DNA of 64,000 bases from Balanoglossus misakiensis. Lineage: Eukaryota > Hemichordata. Position numbers and translations under genes: made by a program. This document shows, in pieces, positions 47,158 through 57,817 of this stretch; position 1 is the first letter of the stretch; every line of letters starts with the position of its first letter. The notes under the pieces are model-generated. The model worked only from the letters and a program-made list of their open reading frames with translations, did not search any database and had not been told where the DNA came from. The stretch is taken from contig CM082585.2 of assembly GCA_040954595.2 (NCBI GenBank), forward strand, positions 2,418,001 to 2,482,000, read 5' to 3'.

Positions 47158-49189
47158 TCTGCCACAGTGATCACAGGATATTTCTTCGTAGACTATGGCA
47201 GATAGCTGTCACAAGTTTGCGACATTGAACGTAAAACACACAATCTTTAGCTCGTTCAAGATATCATTGATGAAACCATTACTTTTGAGGGAATGTCCGT
47301 GAAATTGGCGGGTGACCATGTTTACTTGAACAAAGAGGGGCCGATCACGCATATTGTGAAATAAAACAGTGACAAAGATAAGGACGAGGGGTGGGTAATG
47401 GTTCAAGTTGAGGTTAGAGTTATGGTAAGGTTAATGGGTTTTGTCTAAATGGTATGAATGCTCTATTATTCAAGTACGCATGTTCACCCTCCTCTACCCT
47501 TTCTAGAAATGATGGTTTCGTCCGCAGGGGATTTTTGTTACACATGAATCCATAGTAAGAAATTGCCGGCGAAACTAAGTGTCACAACTTCATGCATTCC
47601 CAGACACAAAATTGATACTACAGCTTCCTTCTTTCGTTAGGGTAATAAGATTGACTGGTGGAAAGGAAATCGTCAATTGTTGAAACTGGCGTTTGTCAGA
47701 GGGAAATTTGAATGGCCGCAAAGTGCCATCATCAGAGCAGTATACACCAATTTCCCATATATCAATCTCAAACGAAGGAATTGTAATTAAAAATTGGCCT
47801 AAATTTGAAATTTGACATTTAGCTTTTTTCAATTTTCATTTTTGAAGATGCAAATCGGTTTATTGGTTGGCTGAAATATGCCAGGGATTTTGTCAACTCC
47901 AGGCGTTTAACGTGTAACAGTCTACCAGTTCTCAATATTCTGCAATTGATTTGTGGGAAATATGGCCGCCGCTCATTCCTAGTAACACTGAAGAAACTCG
48001 CCGCTGCTCTCGTTCACAAAATAACACATGCAATGCCCAGCTGTAGTCCAAATCAAGACGGCACAGGTTATCACTGAGCTAATAATAGAGATACCGTCAT
48101 CAAAATCCGCATGTTTTCCCACACCCTCCCCCTATTAAAGGTATTTCATAAATTAAATGCCCGGGCCAAGCTTAGAATACAAGTCAGAACATCGGAAAGC
48201 TGTCGAAGCCAATGAGAGTTCCTGTCAATTTTCAAGACCAAAGAGCAAACTACTAGAAAGCAAACATATTCTGAGATGTTTGCCAAATGGAGTTGTTTTG
48301 ATAAGGAAGTTCGTAATTAAATTTTTGAAAATCGAATAACGAACAGGGTCTAAATGGTTTTAAAATAGTATGCTATTTTACTGGACAGCTAGGAAGACGT
48401 TTATGACCGTCTTTACCTTAACATGAAAGGAAAGTGTTTTAACCATTTGAGACCTATTTTCCAGAGTTCATGTGTTTTGTCCAAGCAGACCCATTTTTAC
48501 AGAAACTGCCTGTCCAACCCAGAGCATAAAAATGGCTATTTGCCATTATTCTATCGCACGTGATTATTTTTGAAATTTCGGGATTTATTTTCCGTGGAAA
48601 AAATCATCTGGATGGCACATACCCGTGCACCTTTGTAGAGGAGTAACCCCGCCTCCCGGCCTGTTGTGCAGGATACGGGGCACCCCACATGTTACAGTTA
48701 TTTATTTGTTGCGCTTTCTTTTGCTTCGTCGTTGTTAGTGACTGCTAACACACTGCAGTTTAAATACAAATACAATACAGGCGTCACCGGTCTTGTAGCA
48801 ATAACTCATGGTTAGGTCCGCAACTTTCCGGTATTAGAAGATTATTGATCGAATACCGAATTACGAACTTCGATATCAACACTCTGATCCTAACCTCTCA
48901 ATTGACTCGACGTTGATAAAATATTGCTTATGGTGGTTTGCTATTCAAAAAAGTCAAAAAGCGAATTCGTTGCTCTCAAAATAGATGAATTCTTTTTCAC
49001 TGCAGGTAGCAACGGACCAAATAGTCTCCGTCAAACGTTTTGATACTCTGCATAAACCTGTACCGGTCTGTTGCCGTGACAGAAGTTACACAGGTGACAT
49101 CTAAAAGACCATCAATACTACAAATATCAGTACAGTATTACCAGTCAGTTATTTTGGCCATTGGTGACTGAGCATGTAAAGTTACAAAC
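47158..49189. other. no established gene; one exon-like open segment
   Basis: Mostly unique sequence. On the minus strand about 47805-47587 is open after a possible acceptor (AAATTTAG), starting GQFLITIPSFEIDIWEIGVY and ending in TGA. Codon choice looks protein-like but the product is unknown. It could be a 3' exon of the ankyrin gene at 49190-59506 or chance. The plus frame 48157-48339 has no support. No RNA gene or repeat family is recognised. Confidence 0.35.
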
Positions 49190-49288
49190 CTCATCTTTAG
49201 CATTGACGTCAGCTCCGTGGTTTATCAATGCTTGTGCCGCTTCCAGTTTATTATTGAAGGCTGCTACATGCAATGCTGTGGATTCAGG
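49190..49288 (-). CDS. ankyrin-repeat protein, third identified exon (one repeat)
   Basis: A 99-bp exon on the minus strand between a good acceptor (CAATTTCAG at 49289-49297) and a donor (GTTTGTAAC). It encodes 33 residues, exactly one ankyrin repeat: TALHVAAFNN, LEAAQALINHGADVNAKD. Ankyrin repeats form stacked helix pairs that bind other proteins; the partner here is unknown. The exon is in phase 0 at both ends, common for ankyrin exons. The second exon at 54962-55061 ends in phase 1, so it cannot splice directly to this one without creating a stop; at least one exon between them is unidentified. Belonging to the same gene is inferred from strand, domain type and order. The gene should continue below this position. 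Confidence 0.85.
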
Positions 49289-49859
49289 CTGAAATTGACA
49301 AATTCATTTTAATTAAAATTAGCACAAGCTATATTCCAATGTTGAACATTTTACGTGAAAAGTTTGTAATTTTCATTTCAATTGAATTGTTGTAAGTGTT
49401 GACTTACATTATGATTTATTGTGTAGTATCTATTGTTGTTTCCGACCAGAAACACTTCATTGTTGCAGATAACATATTTATAACATGTCCATAGGTATTT
49501 CAATCAAGTATGATTTTATTCTAGTATATATCCAACATCCTATACGTGTTTATGCACACTTATCTGGCCAACAGGTTCTAATATCTTGAAAATTTCAACC
49601 ATACGTAGTACTCTAACAGGTTAAAATGACGGGCGTGATGCACCCGACACATATTTCTTTATTTACGTAAGTTTGGGTCTAGCCCGCTATGAACCCCACA
49701 TTGGCATGGGACATCAATACAATACTGAAGGTTGCTAGGAAACAGCAGAAATGAATTAATTAAGCCAACCTTGACATTTCTGGCAAACTTGTTTTTTTTT
49801 TAAACGCAACAGATCTTAGTACCCATTAAGGGAACCGAAAACACTTCATTTATTAGTTT
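49289..49859. other. presumed intron, no feature
   Basis: AT-rich sequence upstream of the ankyrin exon on the minus strand. No exon, repeat family or RNA gene was recognised. Confidence 0.5.
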
Positions 49860-50239
49860 CGATGGAATTTTTCTGTCTGTAGGGCCCAAGCGCACACAAT
49901 TTTTTAGGGGCCGAGTGCTTGGGCCCTATTGGTTTCGTTGGGGTTTTTCATTCTTTCTTTCTTTTTTCATTCTTTAGGGCCCAAGCTCTTGGGCCCGTTT
50001 GGTTTTTGATGCATGTGGATTAGTGTGTGATCAAAATATTTTGCTACTTTTCATGGCCCCTTTGACCTCTGCTGACCTCATTAAATATGCACATACCTAA
50101 ATACAGGCGAACCAATAGAGCTAGAGTTTTGCTTTTTGTTGGACATGGACCAGTATGGGTAAAAAAAAATTCCCGAAATTAGGGTGACCTCAGGTGACCT
50201 TTGACCTACTTTACTCTATTTAAGCAGCAAAAAATACAT
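49860..50239. repeat. GGGCCCAAGC hairpin repeats plus a 239-bp family fragment
   Basis: GGGCCCAAGC and its complement GCTTGGGCCC occur close together (near 49882, 49918, 49977 and 49991), so short stems can form. At 50035-50215 a diverged fragment of the 239-bp repeat family follows, with ACATGGACCAGTATGG and the DR1 motif at 50195-50207. Confidence 0.7.
50195..50207 (-). promoter_or_regulatory. DR1 motif in dispersed repeat fragment
   Basis: The minus strand reads AGGTCAAAGGTCA, followed by CCTGAGGTCA, as in the tandem units at 43.5-44.4 kb. It lies in the presumed intron of the ankyrin gene. Confidence 0.55.
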
Positions 50240-50877
50240 ACGTCCTTGTTATGTCATGAGATAAAACACCCGATAGAGCATTCTGTTTCTTCTCATTTAT
50301 ACTCTGCATATATTATTCCCGATCAGCGCTTGGGCCCGACAATGCTGCTTGCATCTTTAATTAGGGCCCAAGCGCACGCAAGCTGTTGGGTCCTATTGGT
50401 TTCGTTGGAATTTTTTAGGGGCCCAAGCCTACCAGGCTTGGGCCCTATTGGTATTACTGGTTTTCTTTTCTTTCTTTTTTTCTTGTGTAGTTTTTTCGGC
50501 AAATAGGATATTGGAAACGGCTGAACCTACAAATATCAGACTTGGCACAGCGGTGCACATACGTCCTTGTTATGTCATGAGATAAAACACCCGATAGAGC
50601 ATTCTGTTTCTTCTCATTCATACTCTGCATATATTATTCCCGATCAGTGCTTGGGCCCGACAATGCTGCTTGCATCTTTAATTAGGGCCCAAGCGCACGC
50701 AAGCTGTTGGGTCCTATTGGTTTCGTTGGAATTTTTTAGGGGCCCAAGCCTACCAGGCTTGGGCCCTATTGGTATTACTGGTTTTCTTTTCTTTCTTTTT
50801 TTCTTGTGTAGTTTTTTCGGCAAATAGGATCTTGGAAACGGCTGAACCTACAAATATCAGACTTGGCACAGCGGTGC
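50240..50877. repeat. 321-bp tandem duplication
   Basis: ACGTCCTTGTTATGTCATG begins copies at 50240 and 50561, almost identical for 317-321 bp. Each copy contains the hairpin GGGCCCAAGCCTACCAGGCTTGGGCCC (arms of 12 bases around a 3-base turn). Open frames of 86-101 codons across it are duplicated low-complexity reading and not genes. Confidence 0.95.
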
Positions 50878-51689
50878 AGTACGGCGCGCCAAGTGTTTCA
50901 GAATTATTTATCATTATTTTATAGAAGATTGATGTTTTTTAACAAAAAAAAACGTACAAAAACACAATAAACTGATTGGTGCTTCAAAAAACAACGAGTG
51001 TAGGCCCATTTCTGCGGAAACAGACGCCGGTATCTATATCTGTGCCTTCGGAGAACAATTTTTGTAGGCCTATATGGAAATTTTGCCACTTTGATTTTAG
51101 TCAGCAACTAGTGAAACGAACGTAAACAAAACAGCTGCATGCATATCTTGGGTAATTTGTTTACCCCTGATTCTTGAAGCTCATGTGGTCTTGATATAAA
51201 CAGTCAAAGGTCAAAAGTGGTATCCGGGTTTACGGACGACCTCTGGACATCGCCAAGTGAACGTCCAGTCACGTTTTTTGAGACAACGAAGCAATTTCCA
51301 AGCGACCAGCGCGAGCTGCACTCATTTTTAAGCATAACAAAACTGATGATGACTGTTTAATTGACAGGCATGGCTTGAAAAGTACGATACTGCGGACATG
51401 CCTTGAGCGAGTTTCCTCCCTTCCTCTTGTTATACCCAGTACTCGCTGACCGATATTTACTTTATCAATTTAATCAGTGGATGGGGCACACAGATTAAGT
51501 CATTAGCAGGTGCTTGATGGGAAAGGCGATAGCTTTTATTCTGGATTAGCTAATGATAAGACAGGTGGGGAAAATGCAGATCAAAACTCCGCCATTTATA
51601 ATTTTCATGTTTGCAGCCCACTGTGCAGGTACACTTCTCAAACTTGCTACAGTGGTCGGGGACAACGAGTAGTCGTGCATTGAACCCTT
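50878..51689. other. presumed intron, no feature
   Basis: Unique sequence with short frames only. No splice-flanked ankyrin exon was found here, although one is needed between 49288 and 54962. Confidence 0.45.
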
Positions 51690-52200
51690 GAATATTTAAT
51701 TAGTAATGTGACCTGTGGCCATATTGGTTTCTAAAAAAATGCGGATCTCAGATCTCAGTAACTACAAGTCCGATTGACTTCAAATTTAGTAAGCAGCTAG
51801 TGTACCTTATGCCCATCATTTTTGTAATTGAATGAATTATTACAGCTAGAGGTTTGCTTTTAGTTGGACATGGATAAATATGGGGCCAAAATTGTCACCC
51901 AAATTTTGGGTCTTTGACCTACTTTTCCATATCCCGGCATCCAAAACAGATACAGCCTTAGCGTTTGGAGGTATGGGGCCATAATGAAAAGCCAAAGTGT
52001 TGGCTCACCTGTGACACCTGCTTAATTCATTATGTATGTGCATACCGAATTCCGGGCTAACCAAAAGGGCTAGAGGTCTGGTTTTTGTTGGACATGGACC
52101 ACTACGGGTCAAAATTTTCTACCCAAATTTTGGGTGACCGCTAGATGACCTTTGACCTACTTTAAATATATCTGCACCAAAACATAGATATAACCTTGTT
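51690..52200 (+). repeat. two diverged units of the 239-bp repeat family
   Basis: Units share GTTGGACATGGA, CCCAAATTTTGGGT, CCGGCATCCA, TCACCTGTGACACCTGC and GCATACCGAATTCCGGGC with the tandem array at 43534-44425. The first unit has lost its DR1; the second keeps it at 52146-52158. Confidence 0.85.
52146..52158 (-). promoter_or_regulatory. DR1 motif in diverged repeat unit
   Basis: Perfect AGGTCAAAGGTCA on the minus strand, although the neighbouring bases (GACCGCTAGA) differ from the other copies. Confidence 0.5.
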
Positions 52201-52429
52201 ATTTCATGGGATAAAACACACAGCATTATGTTTCTACTCATTAATTACGTGCATATTAAATGATGTCCTATATACATAATAAGACAGGGGTATAGACCCA
52301 TATATGGTTGTAATCTGCCATAGGGTCCTACATAGAGTTTAATAATTAAACAAAGTTTAAAGCATGGAAACCAAATTAGTATAGGTAAAATTGTAAGAGC
52401 GGTGACTACACATAGAAACTTCTGAAATT

Positions 52430-52955
52430 GTAAAGTCGTCTATCTGCTTAAATTGTCTCTGATATTTGAGTTCAAGTAAAGTAAAAAATACGTTGTCCAA
52501 CAATTACATGTAGCACATCGAAACTTTCAAAAAGTACATAGGTTGGGATATCAAAATCAGCATTAAGTAACACTCTTCTGGCACGCTTCTGCATTTTATA
52601 AAACTTATAAATATTTTAGAAGTCGCATTTCCCAACACAATAGAAGAGTAGTCAATGACAGATTGAAATCCTTTCTGAGGTGTAAAGGTATGAAATTACA
52701 AAGGCGCCTAAGTAGTGCAACTTTCCGACTCAAAGTAATACACAATTTATCAATATGTTTGTCCCATGAAATAAAATTGCCTAATGTTGATCCTAGTATG
52801 TTTTTAGTGGTGACACATTAAATTTGTTTGTCATTAATGGAGATGTCCAATTGTTCACCGGAAATGTTCAAGTATTTTATTTTTGACGAGATCCGACTAA
52901 CATAGCTTTCGTTTCGCCCTCATTTATGATCATTCCATTACTACGAATCCAGTTA
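52430..52955 (-). pseudogene. older LINE reverse-transcriptase fragment, 3' half of split copy
   Basis: On the minus strand: WIRSNGMIINEGETKAMLVG near 52950-52890, then in shifted frames ILGSTLGNFISWDKHIDKLC and LSRKVALLRRLCNFIPLHLR, then blocks from the region after the RT. This order is that of the RT palm-to-thumb part of non-LTR elements. Stops and shifts are many. The missing upstream part continues at 54101-54245, across the younger LINE at 52956-54100. Confidence 0.75.
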
Positions 52956-54100
52956 CTTAATAATAATAATAATAATTTATTTGTATAGCGTCAGTATCCA
53001 CAAAAAGATGTGATCAATGACGCTTAAAGCAAAAGTACAATACAACAAATGGCTAAAAAAACAGATTTAAAAAGTAAAGTTTTAACATTTGATTTAAAAA
53101 CAGATAAGTCTGGTGCCTGGCAAATGGTGAGTGGAAGATTATTCCAAAGAATTGGAGCAGCAACAGTAAAAGCGCGATCACCATAACTCTTGGTGCGTGA
53201 TCGAACAGGGCAGAGTTTGAACTGATCAGCTGACCTTAAATTGCGACATGGAACATATAGATTAGTCATGCTAGAAAGATAGATTGGACCAAGTTTATGA
53301 ATGGATTTAAAAATGAGAACTAACATCTTAAAAACAATACGCTCTGTAACAGGTAGCCAGTGCAACTGATACAAAATTGGAGTGATGTGACAGGTGATTT
53401 TAGAACGAGTTACAATTCTAGCAGCAATATTCTGAACGCGTTGGATACGGTTGATTGAATACTTCGGGAGCCCAAATAAAAGTGAATTACATGAATCAAT
53501 TCGAGACGTAATGAATGCATGAACTAATTGCTCTGTAGCTGAATGAGATAAATATTTGCGGATAAGCGCAATGCGACGTAAATGAAAAGTGGCAGAGCGG
53601 CAGATCTGTCCAATATGTGGCTTCATTGTCAGACAAGAGTCAAGGATCACTCCAAGGCTCTTAGCCTGACAATGGACGGGAATCAGAGAATCGCCAACAC
53701 GAATTTCTGAAATCCCTCTAGCAGACAGATCACCCAAAATACCAGAGAAAATAACAAATTCAGTCTTATCATCGTTTAAGCACAAGAAGTTTTCAGACAT
53801 CCAAAACCTAACATCAGAAATACAAAGTTCAAGATTTGAAACAGTTCTTGCTGCGTTGTCTTTACTAAAAGACATATAAAGTGAAGAGTCATCTGCATAA
53901 AAACTATAAAGACAACCATGACTTTGAACTAATTCACCTAATGGAGACGTGTACATATTGAAAAGTATGGGACCAAGAACTGATCCCTGTGGTACCCCAG
54001 TGTCGAGCGGATAAAAAGGTGATTGGGTGGAATTTACAAGTACACACTGACTACGATTGGAAAGGTATGACTTAAACCACATGAGAACAGTATAAACATT
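52956..54100 (-). mobile_element. 5'-truncated CR1-group LINE inserted into an older LINE
   Basis: It ends (minus strand) in a short (ATT)n tail, seen as TAATAATAATAA at 52961-52972. It contains the open frame at 54082-53024 and is truncated inside the RT domain near 54100. Both sides join the older LINE in the same orientation (YADD part at 54101-54245, palm/thumb part at 52430-52955). I could not define a clear target duplication. Confidence 0.8.
53024..54082 (-). CDS. LINE reverse transcriptase, C-terminal part (CR1-group)
   Basis: An unbroken frame of 352 codons. It begins in the RT at WFKSYLSNRSQCVLVNS, with GVPQGSVLGP at residues 29-38 and the catalytic YADD at 62-65. LKSLGV-type sequence follows (AKSLGVILDS), then the region after the RT with HWLPVTERIVFKMLVL and YGDRAFTVAAPILWNNLP, a hallmark of CR1-like LINEs. 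The N-terminal endonuclease and RT fingers are missing through 5' truncation, so the copy is not autonomous, although the absence of stops suggests a recent insertion. The ATG shown is an internal Met (TVLMWFKSY reads through it). No host function is implied. Confidence 0.9.
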   Translation of the reverse strand: MWFKSYLSNRSQCVLVNSTQSPFYPLDTGVPQGSVLGPILFNMYTSPLGELVQSHGCLYSFYADDSSLYMSFSKDNAARTVSNLELCISDVRFWMSENFLCLNDDKTEFVIFSGILGDLSARGISEIRVGDSLIPVHCQAKSLGVILDSCLTMKPHIGQICRSATFHLRRIALIRKYLSHSATEQLVHAFITSRIDSCNSLLFGLPKYSINRIQRVQNIAARIVTRSKITCHITPILYQLHWLPVTERIVFKMLVLIFKSIHKLGPIYLSSMTNLYVPCRNLRSADQFKLCPVRSRTKSYGDRAFTVAAPILWNNLPLTICQAPDLSVFKSNVKTLLFKSVFLAICCIVLLL

Positions 54101-54245
54101 ACATCATTTTGAAGGGAATCATTTACATGCGAAACAGAAATTCCCAAGGTAGGAAGGGTTTGATCATCAGCGTACATATCAAGTTGCGAGTTATACAAAG
54201 CAAATGTCAAGTCACACTTTCTATGTGTTATGCAATATTAATGAG
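54101..54245 (-). pseudogene. older LINE reverse-transcriptase fragment, YADD part of split copy
   Basis: The minus strand reads LYNSQLDMYADDQTLPTLG and VSHVNDSLQNDV, which is the catalytic box of a non-LTR RT. It continues, after removal of the younger LINE, into WIRSNGMIINEGETKAM at 52950. The upstream part is not recognised beyond about 54245. Confidence 0.7.
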
Positions 54246-54961
54246 TGTGTGTATTTTATTTTGGGTGATTTGGTTGTACGTTAAAAAAGTTGTGAGGGAA
54301 GAAGTACAGCACTTACAGGCTTATTTACCATTTTAAAGGGCCAACCACAGTTATTTCCCAGGTTGATTAGCTACCCAGGGCGTTCCTTTTGAAATGAACC
54401 TCTGGGGTAATTTTCTCATTTTAATTCTATGGTTGATTGGCGAGCTGTCTGTGACTCGATCAGGATGACCTCCAATCACAAAGTGTAAATTATAATACGC
54501 GGGACACTAGGATCCAGAATACTTTACCAGGGGTTGGGGCAAATATGTGCAGAGCAATTATTGCACTTAGAAACTAATTTACTTAAGTTTACACCTGGCA
54601 TGTTGAATGACGTGCCCGCCTTAGATTGACACCAGAGTTTCACAAGAAAGTGGATTATGACTCAAAAACGGGAAATTTCCCCTGTACTGACTATTACATG
54701 AATAGACAGTTACATGAATAGTAGTAATAAGAGCCGTGGTGTGAATGCCAATAGAAGTTGCTCTCCTAGGGCAGCAGGCGAATATGACAACAGCAGATGA
54801 CATAGTCAACCCACACTTTCTTATTAGTGTTGGGGAAATGATGCCCCTGAATGCATGCCCAGAAACACTTTCCGACGCCAAGTTCGATTTTCAGACCCAA
54901 CTGAAGAGTGGTGGGGAGCCCCAAGTAGAGATCACAAGCCCCACGTGGTGTAAATACTTAC
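54246..54961. other. presumed intron, no established feature
   Basis: An open plus-strand frame at 54745-54999 (MPIEVALLGQ start) runs antisense into the ankyrin exon and shows no recognised domain. A possible acceptor (CACTCTTCAG) lies on the minus strand only about 60 bases beyond the donor of the second exon, but the segment after it meets a stop within about 80 bases. I see nothing else. Confidence 0.4.
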
Positions 54962-55061
54962 CCAGATCACGCATACACCCTTTGCATTTGACATTGTAGC
55001 CATTACGTATCAACGATTGAATCCATGCAACATGACCATCTTCAGCGGCATTAATGAGATC
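54962..55061 (-). CDS. ankyrin-repeat protein, second identified exon
   Basis: A 100-bp exon on the minus strand, with acceptor GTATGTTACAG before 55061 and donor GTAAGTATT after 54962. It encodes DLINAAEDGHVAWIQSLIRN and then GYNVKCKGCMRDL, an ankyrin repeat of the N-terminal capping kind: AA-x-DGH in the first helix and a Gly in the turn before NVK. It starts in phase 0, which fits the first exon (59477-59506, ending after a complete codon), so the protein would begin MASGEDRDPE-DLINAAEDG. It ends in phase 1. The protein's partner and fuller domain content are not visible in this window. Confidence 0.82.
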
Positions 55062-55601
55062 CTGTAACATACAGTGAAACATACAATTGTTTTTTTGTTG
55101 AAATATTTCGTTAATAATAAAATTCTTCACAATTTGAACTGATCTTTTATAATAAATTAACAAAATCACTAACACCATGAAAGAGATAGCTAAACTATTA
55201 CATCAAATTGTATGAACTTTGTGCATCGATTATATGGTAAAATATTCTAATTACACATAAACGTCCACGGCATGCACAAAAACATAGATACATGTCCTGG
55301 AAAATGCCCGGATGAGCCCATGGATTCAAGAGAACGGTGAACAAATGCAATGATAGTATTACTATGAATATTTGTCCAAACTGTGTGGGCAAGTTATTGT
55401 GTAGCTGTAGTAGTGTGTGGGTCATGCAAGAAGCATTTTTGACTGTTTGATAGGGCTTGCATGATTTCCATAAAAGGAAATGTGAACAAGGTTATGGTCA
55501 ATTCACTGTCCAGCTGCTCTTCTGTTATAGTCTATAGACTGGATGGATGTCGTCCTGTTGGTCAGAACATTGAATCAACAACCGACCAACGGTTAGCCAT
55601 G
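55062..55601. other. presumed intron, no feature
   Basis: AT-rich intron sequence of the ankyrin gene up to the target duplication GCCATG at 55596-55601. No repeat family or exon was recognised. Confidence 0.5.
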
Positions 55602-57811
55602 TGTATCACCCCAATATGTAATAATTAACCCAATATGTAATACTAACCCAATATGTAATAACACTTAACCCAATATGTAATACTAACCCAATTTGTAATA
55701 ACACTTAACCCAATATGTAATAAACTTTAATTCTACATGTAATAAACGTTATCAGCTAGCTGCATATGTAATAAGCGTTAACCCTATATGTTATAGACTT
55801 GAATTTTACATGAAATAACGTTAATTCTACATGAAAAAATACGTTATTAGTTAACCCTATATCTAATAAACTTTATTTCTACATGAAATAACGTTAATTC
55901 TACATGGAAAAACGTTATTAGTTAACCCTATATGTAATAAACTTTAACCCTGTATGTAATAAACTTTAACCCATGATGTAACACTAACCCAATATGTAAT
56001 ACCACTTAAACCAATATGTAACACTAACCCGATATGTAATAACACTGCCCTAATGTATTTTAATGCTAAGCTAAATGAAATACACCAAATCAATATGAAA
56101 TTATATCAGAATATGAATATTAAAATCCTTATTAAACATGTTTTAAAACTAAACTCAATGTTTTTCATTAACCCAATATGTAATAACACTTAACCCAATA
56201 TGTAATGGTAAAGGTGGCTTGTATTTGTTTTTACGGGGGGGGGGGGGGGTACATTTGTCTTTCTGGGAAAAGACCATAATATTATTTCATCTATTTTCAA
56301 TAGAGGTGGTGATAGAGGGGGAAACCCTATTGTTTAACATACTTCCCGCTTAACCCAACGAATTACTTGTAAGTTCGGGTAGCATTTGATAGTCCTGGTA
56401 AAGTTAACATAGTGATAGATTTACCTAACCTTTACATCCACATGAAATCAAGGTAAATTTTGTTGTTTGAACCTCTAGCTTTATGCTATATTTCGCAAAA
56501 CTATTACTATCGGCTGTTAGTATACGGATCCACCCACTAGGGGACTGCAACACTGGGCTAATTCGCCACATTTGTCCCGTCTCACCCGAGGTGGGGAGGC
56601 CCCGGGGGTACGCTGGGGATTAGAAAATTTTGTAAAATAAAGGGTGCGAAACTGCAATTTTGTGGACTCAAAAGTACAAGTTTTGTGGCAAAAGTACGTG
56701 AACCCCCTAAACGTTTTTTTAAAAAAAGATGACCCCCCCCCCCTTTGGGACTTCAAAATTAAGAAAGGTATACTTGTATCTGTTTCACTTTTGACGGGCA
56801 AGTAGTGTGCACGGATGGTAAAGTGTAACCCCCCCCCCCCTGCCCCAATCTCTACAAGTGAGGATTGAAGTGTCCTGATGTATATGGCTTCATTAATAAC
56901 TCAGATTCTCTGTCTAAAATTTGGAAAATTTCCATGTCAATTATGTGTCCTGGGTATTCTCTGTATATGTCTGGAAGCTTCCATCTGAGACAATATGTTG
57001 ATGTCACGCATGCGTACACAACTTGATTTCACTACTTTTTATAAAGACTTGAGTTTTACTTCAACTCTATTGGGTTAATATTACATATTCAAACACATTA
57101 GGGCAGTGTTATTACATATTGGGGTAAAGTGTTATTACATATTGGGTTAGTATTACATATTTGGTTAAGGTGTTATTACATATTGGGTTAGTATTACATA
57201 TTGGGTTAAGGTGTTATTACATATTGGGTTAGTATTACATATTGGGTTAAAGTGTTATTACATATTGGGTTAGTGTTACATATTGGTTTAAGTGGTATTA
57301 CATATTGGGTTAGTGTTACATATTGGGTTAAAGTTAATTACATACAGGGTTAAAGTTTATTACATATAGGGTTAACTAGTAACGTTTTTTTTCATGTAGA
57401 ATTAACGTTATTTCATGTAGAAATAAAGTTTATTAGATATAGGGTTAACTAATAACGTATTTTTTCATGTAGAATTAACGTTATTTCATGTAGAACTAAA
57501 GTTTATTACATATAGGGTTAACGTTTATTACATATAGGGTTAACTGAAAACGTTTATTTCATGTAAAATTCAAGTCTATAACATATAGGGTTAACGCTTA
57601 TTACATATGCAGCTAGCTGATAACGTTTATTACATGTAGAATTAAAGTTTATTACATATTGGGTTAAGTGTTATTACATATTGGGTTAGTATTACATATT
57701 GGGTTAAGTGTTATTACATATTGGGTTAGTATTACATATTGGGTTAAGGCGTTATTACATATTGGGTTAGTATTACATATTGGGTTAATTATTACATATT
57801 GGGGTGATACA
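55602..57811. mobile_element. 2.2-kb foldback element with 6-bp target duplication
   Basis: The ends are TGTATCACCCC and GGGGTGATACA, flanked by GCCATG at 55596-55601 and 57812-57817. The arms (about 55602-56065 and 57085-57811) are inverted copies made of a short subrepeat, on one strand TAACCCAATATGTAATA with variants TAACCCTATATGTAATA and TTCTACATGAAATAACG. The right arm is longer because it holds more subrepeats. Both arms keep the same order of landmarks (CAGCTAGCTGCATATG near 55752, its complement near 57604). The central 1 kb has G15 at 56235, C11 at 56733 and C12 at 56829 and no recognised gene. A 6-bp duplication with TG...CA ends is unusual for simple foldback elements; the class is not assigned. 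Confidence 0.85.
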
Positions 57812-57817
57812 GCCATG

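Noticed and set aside
50201-50827. Duplicated open frames of 101 and 86 codons
   Set aside because: They lie in the 321-bp tandem duplication, end at the same pyrimidine-rich stretch and show no domain.
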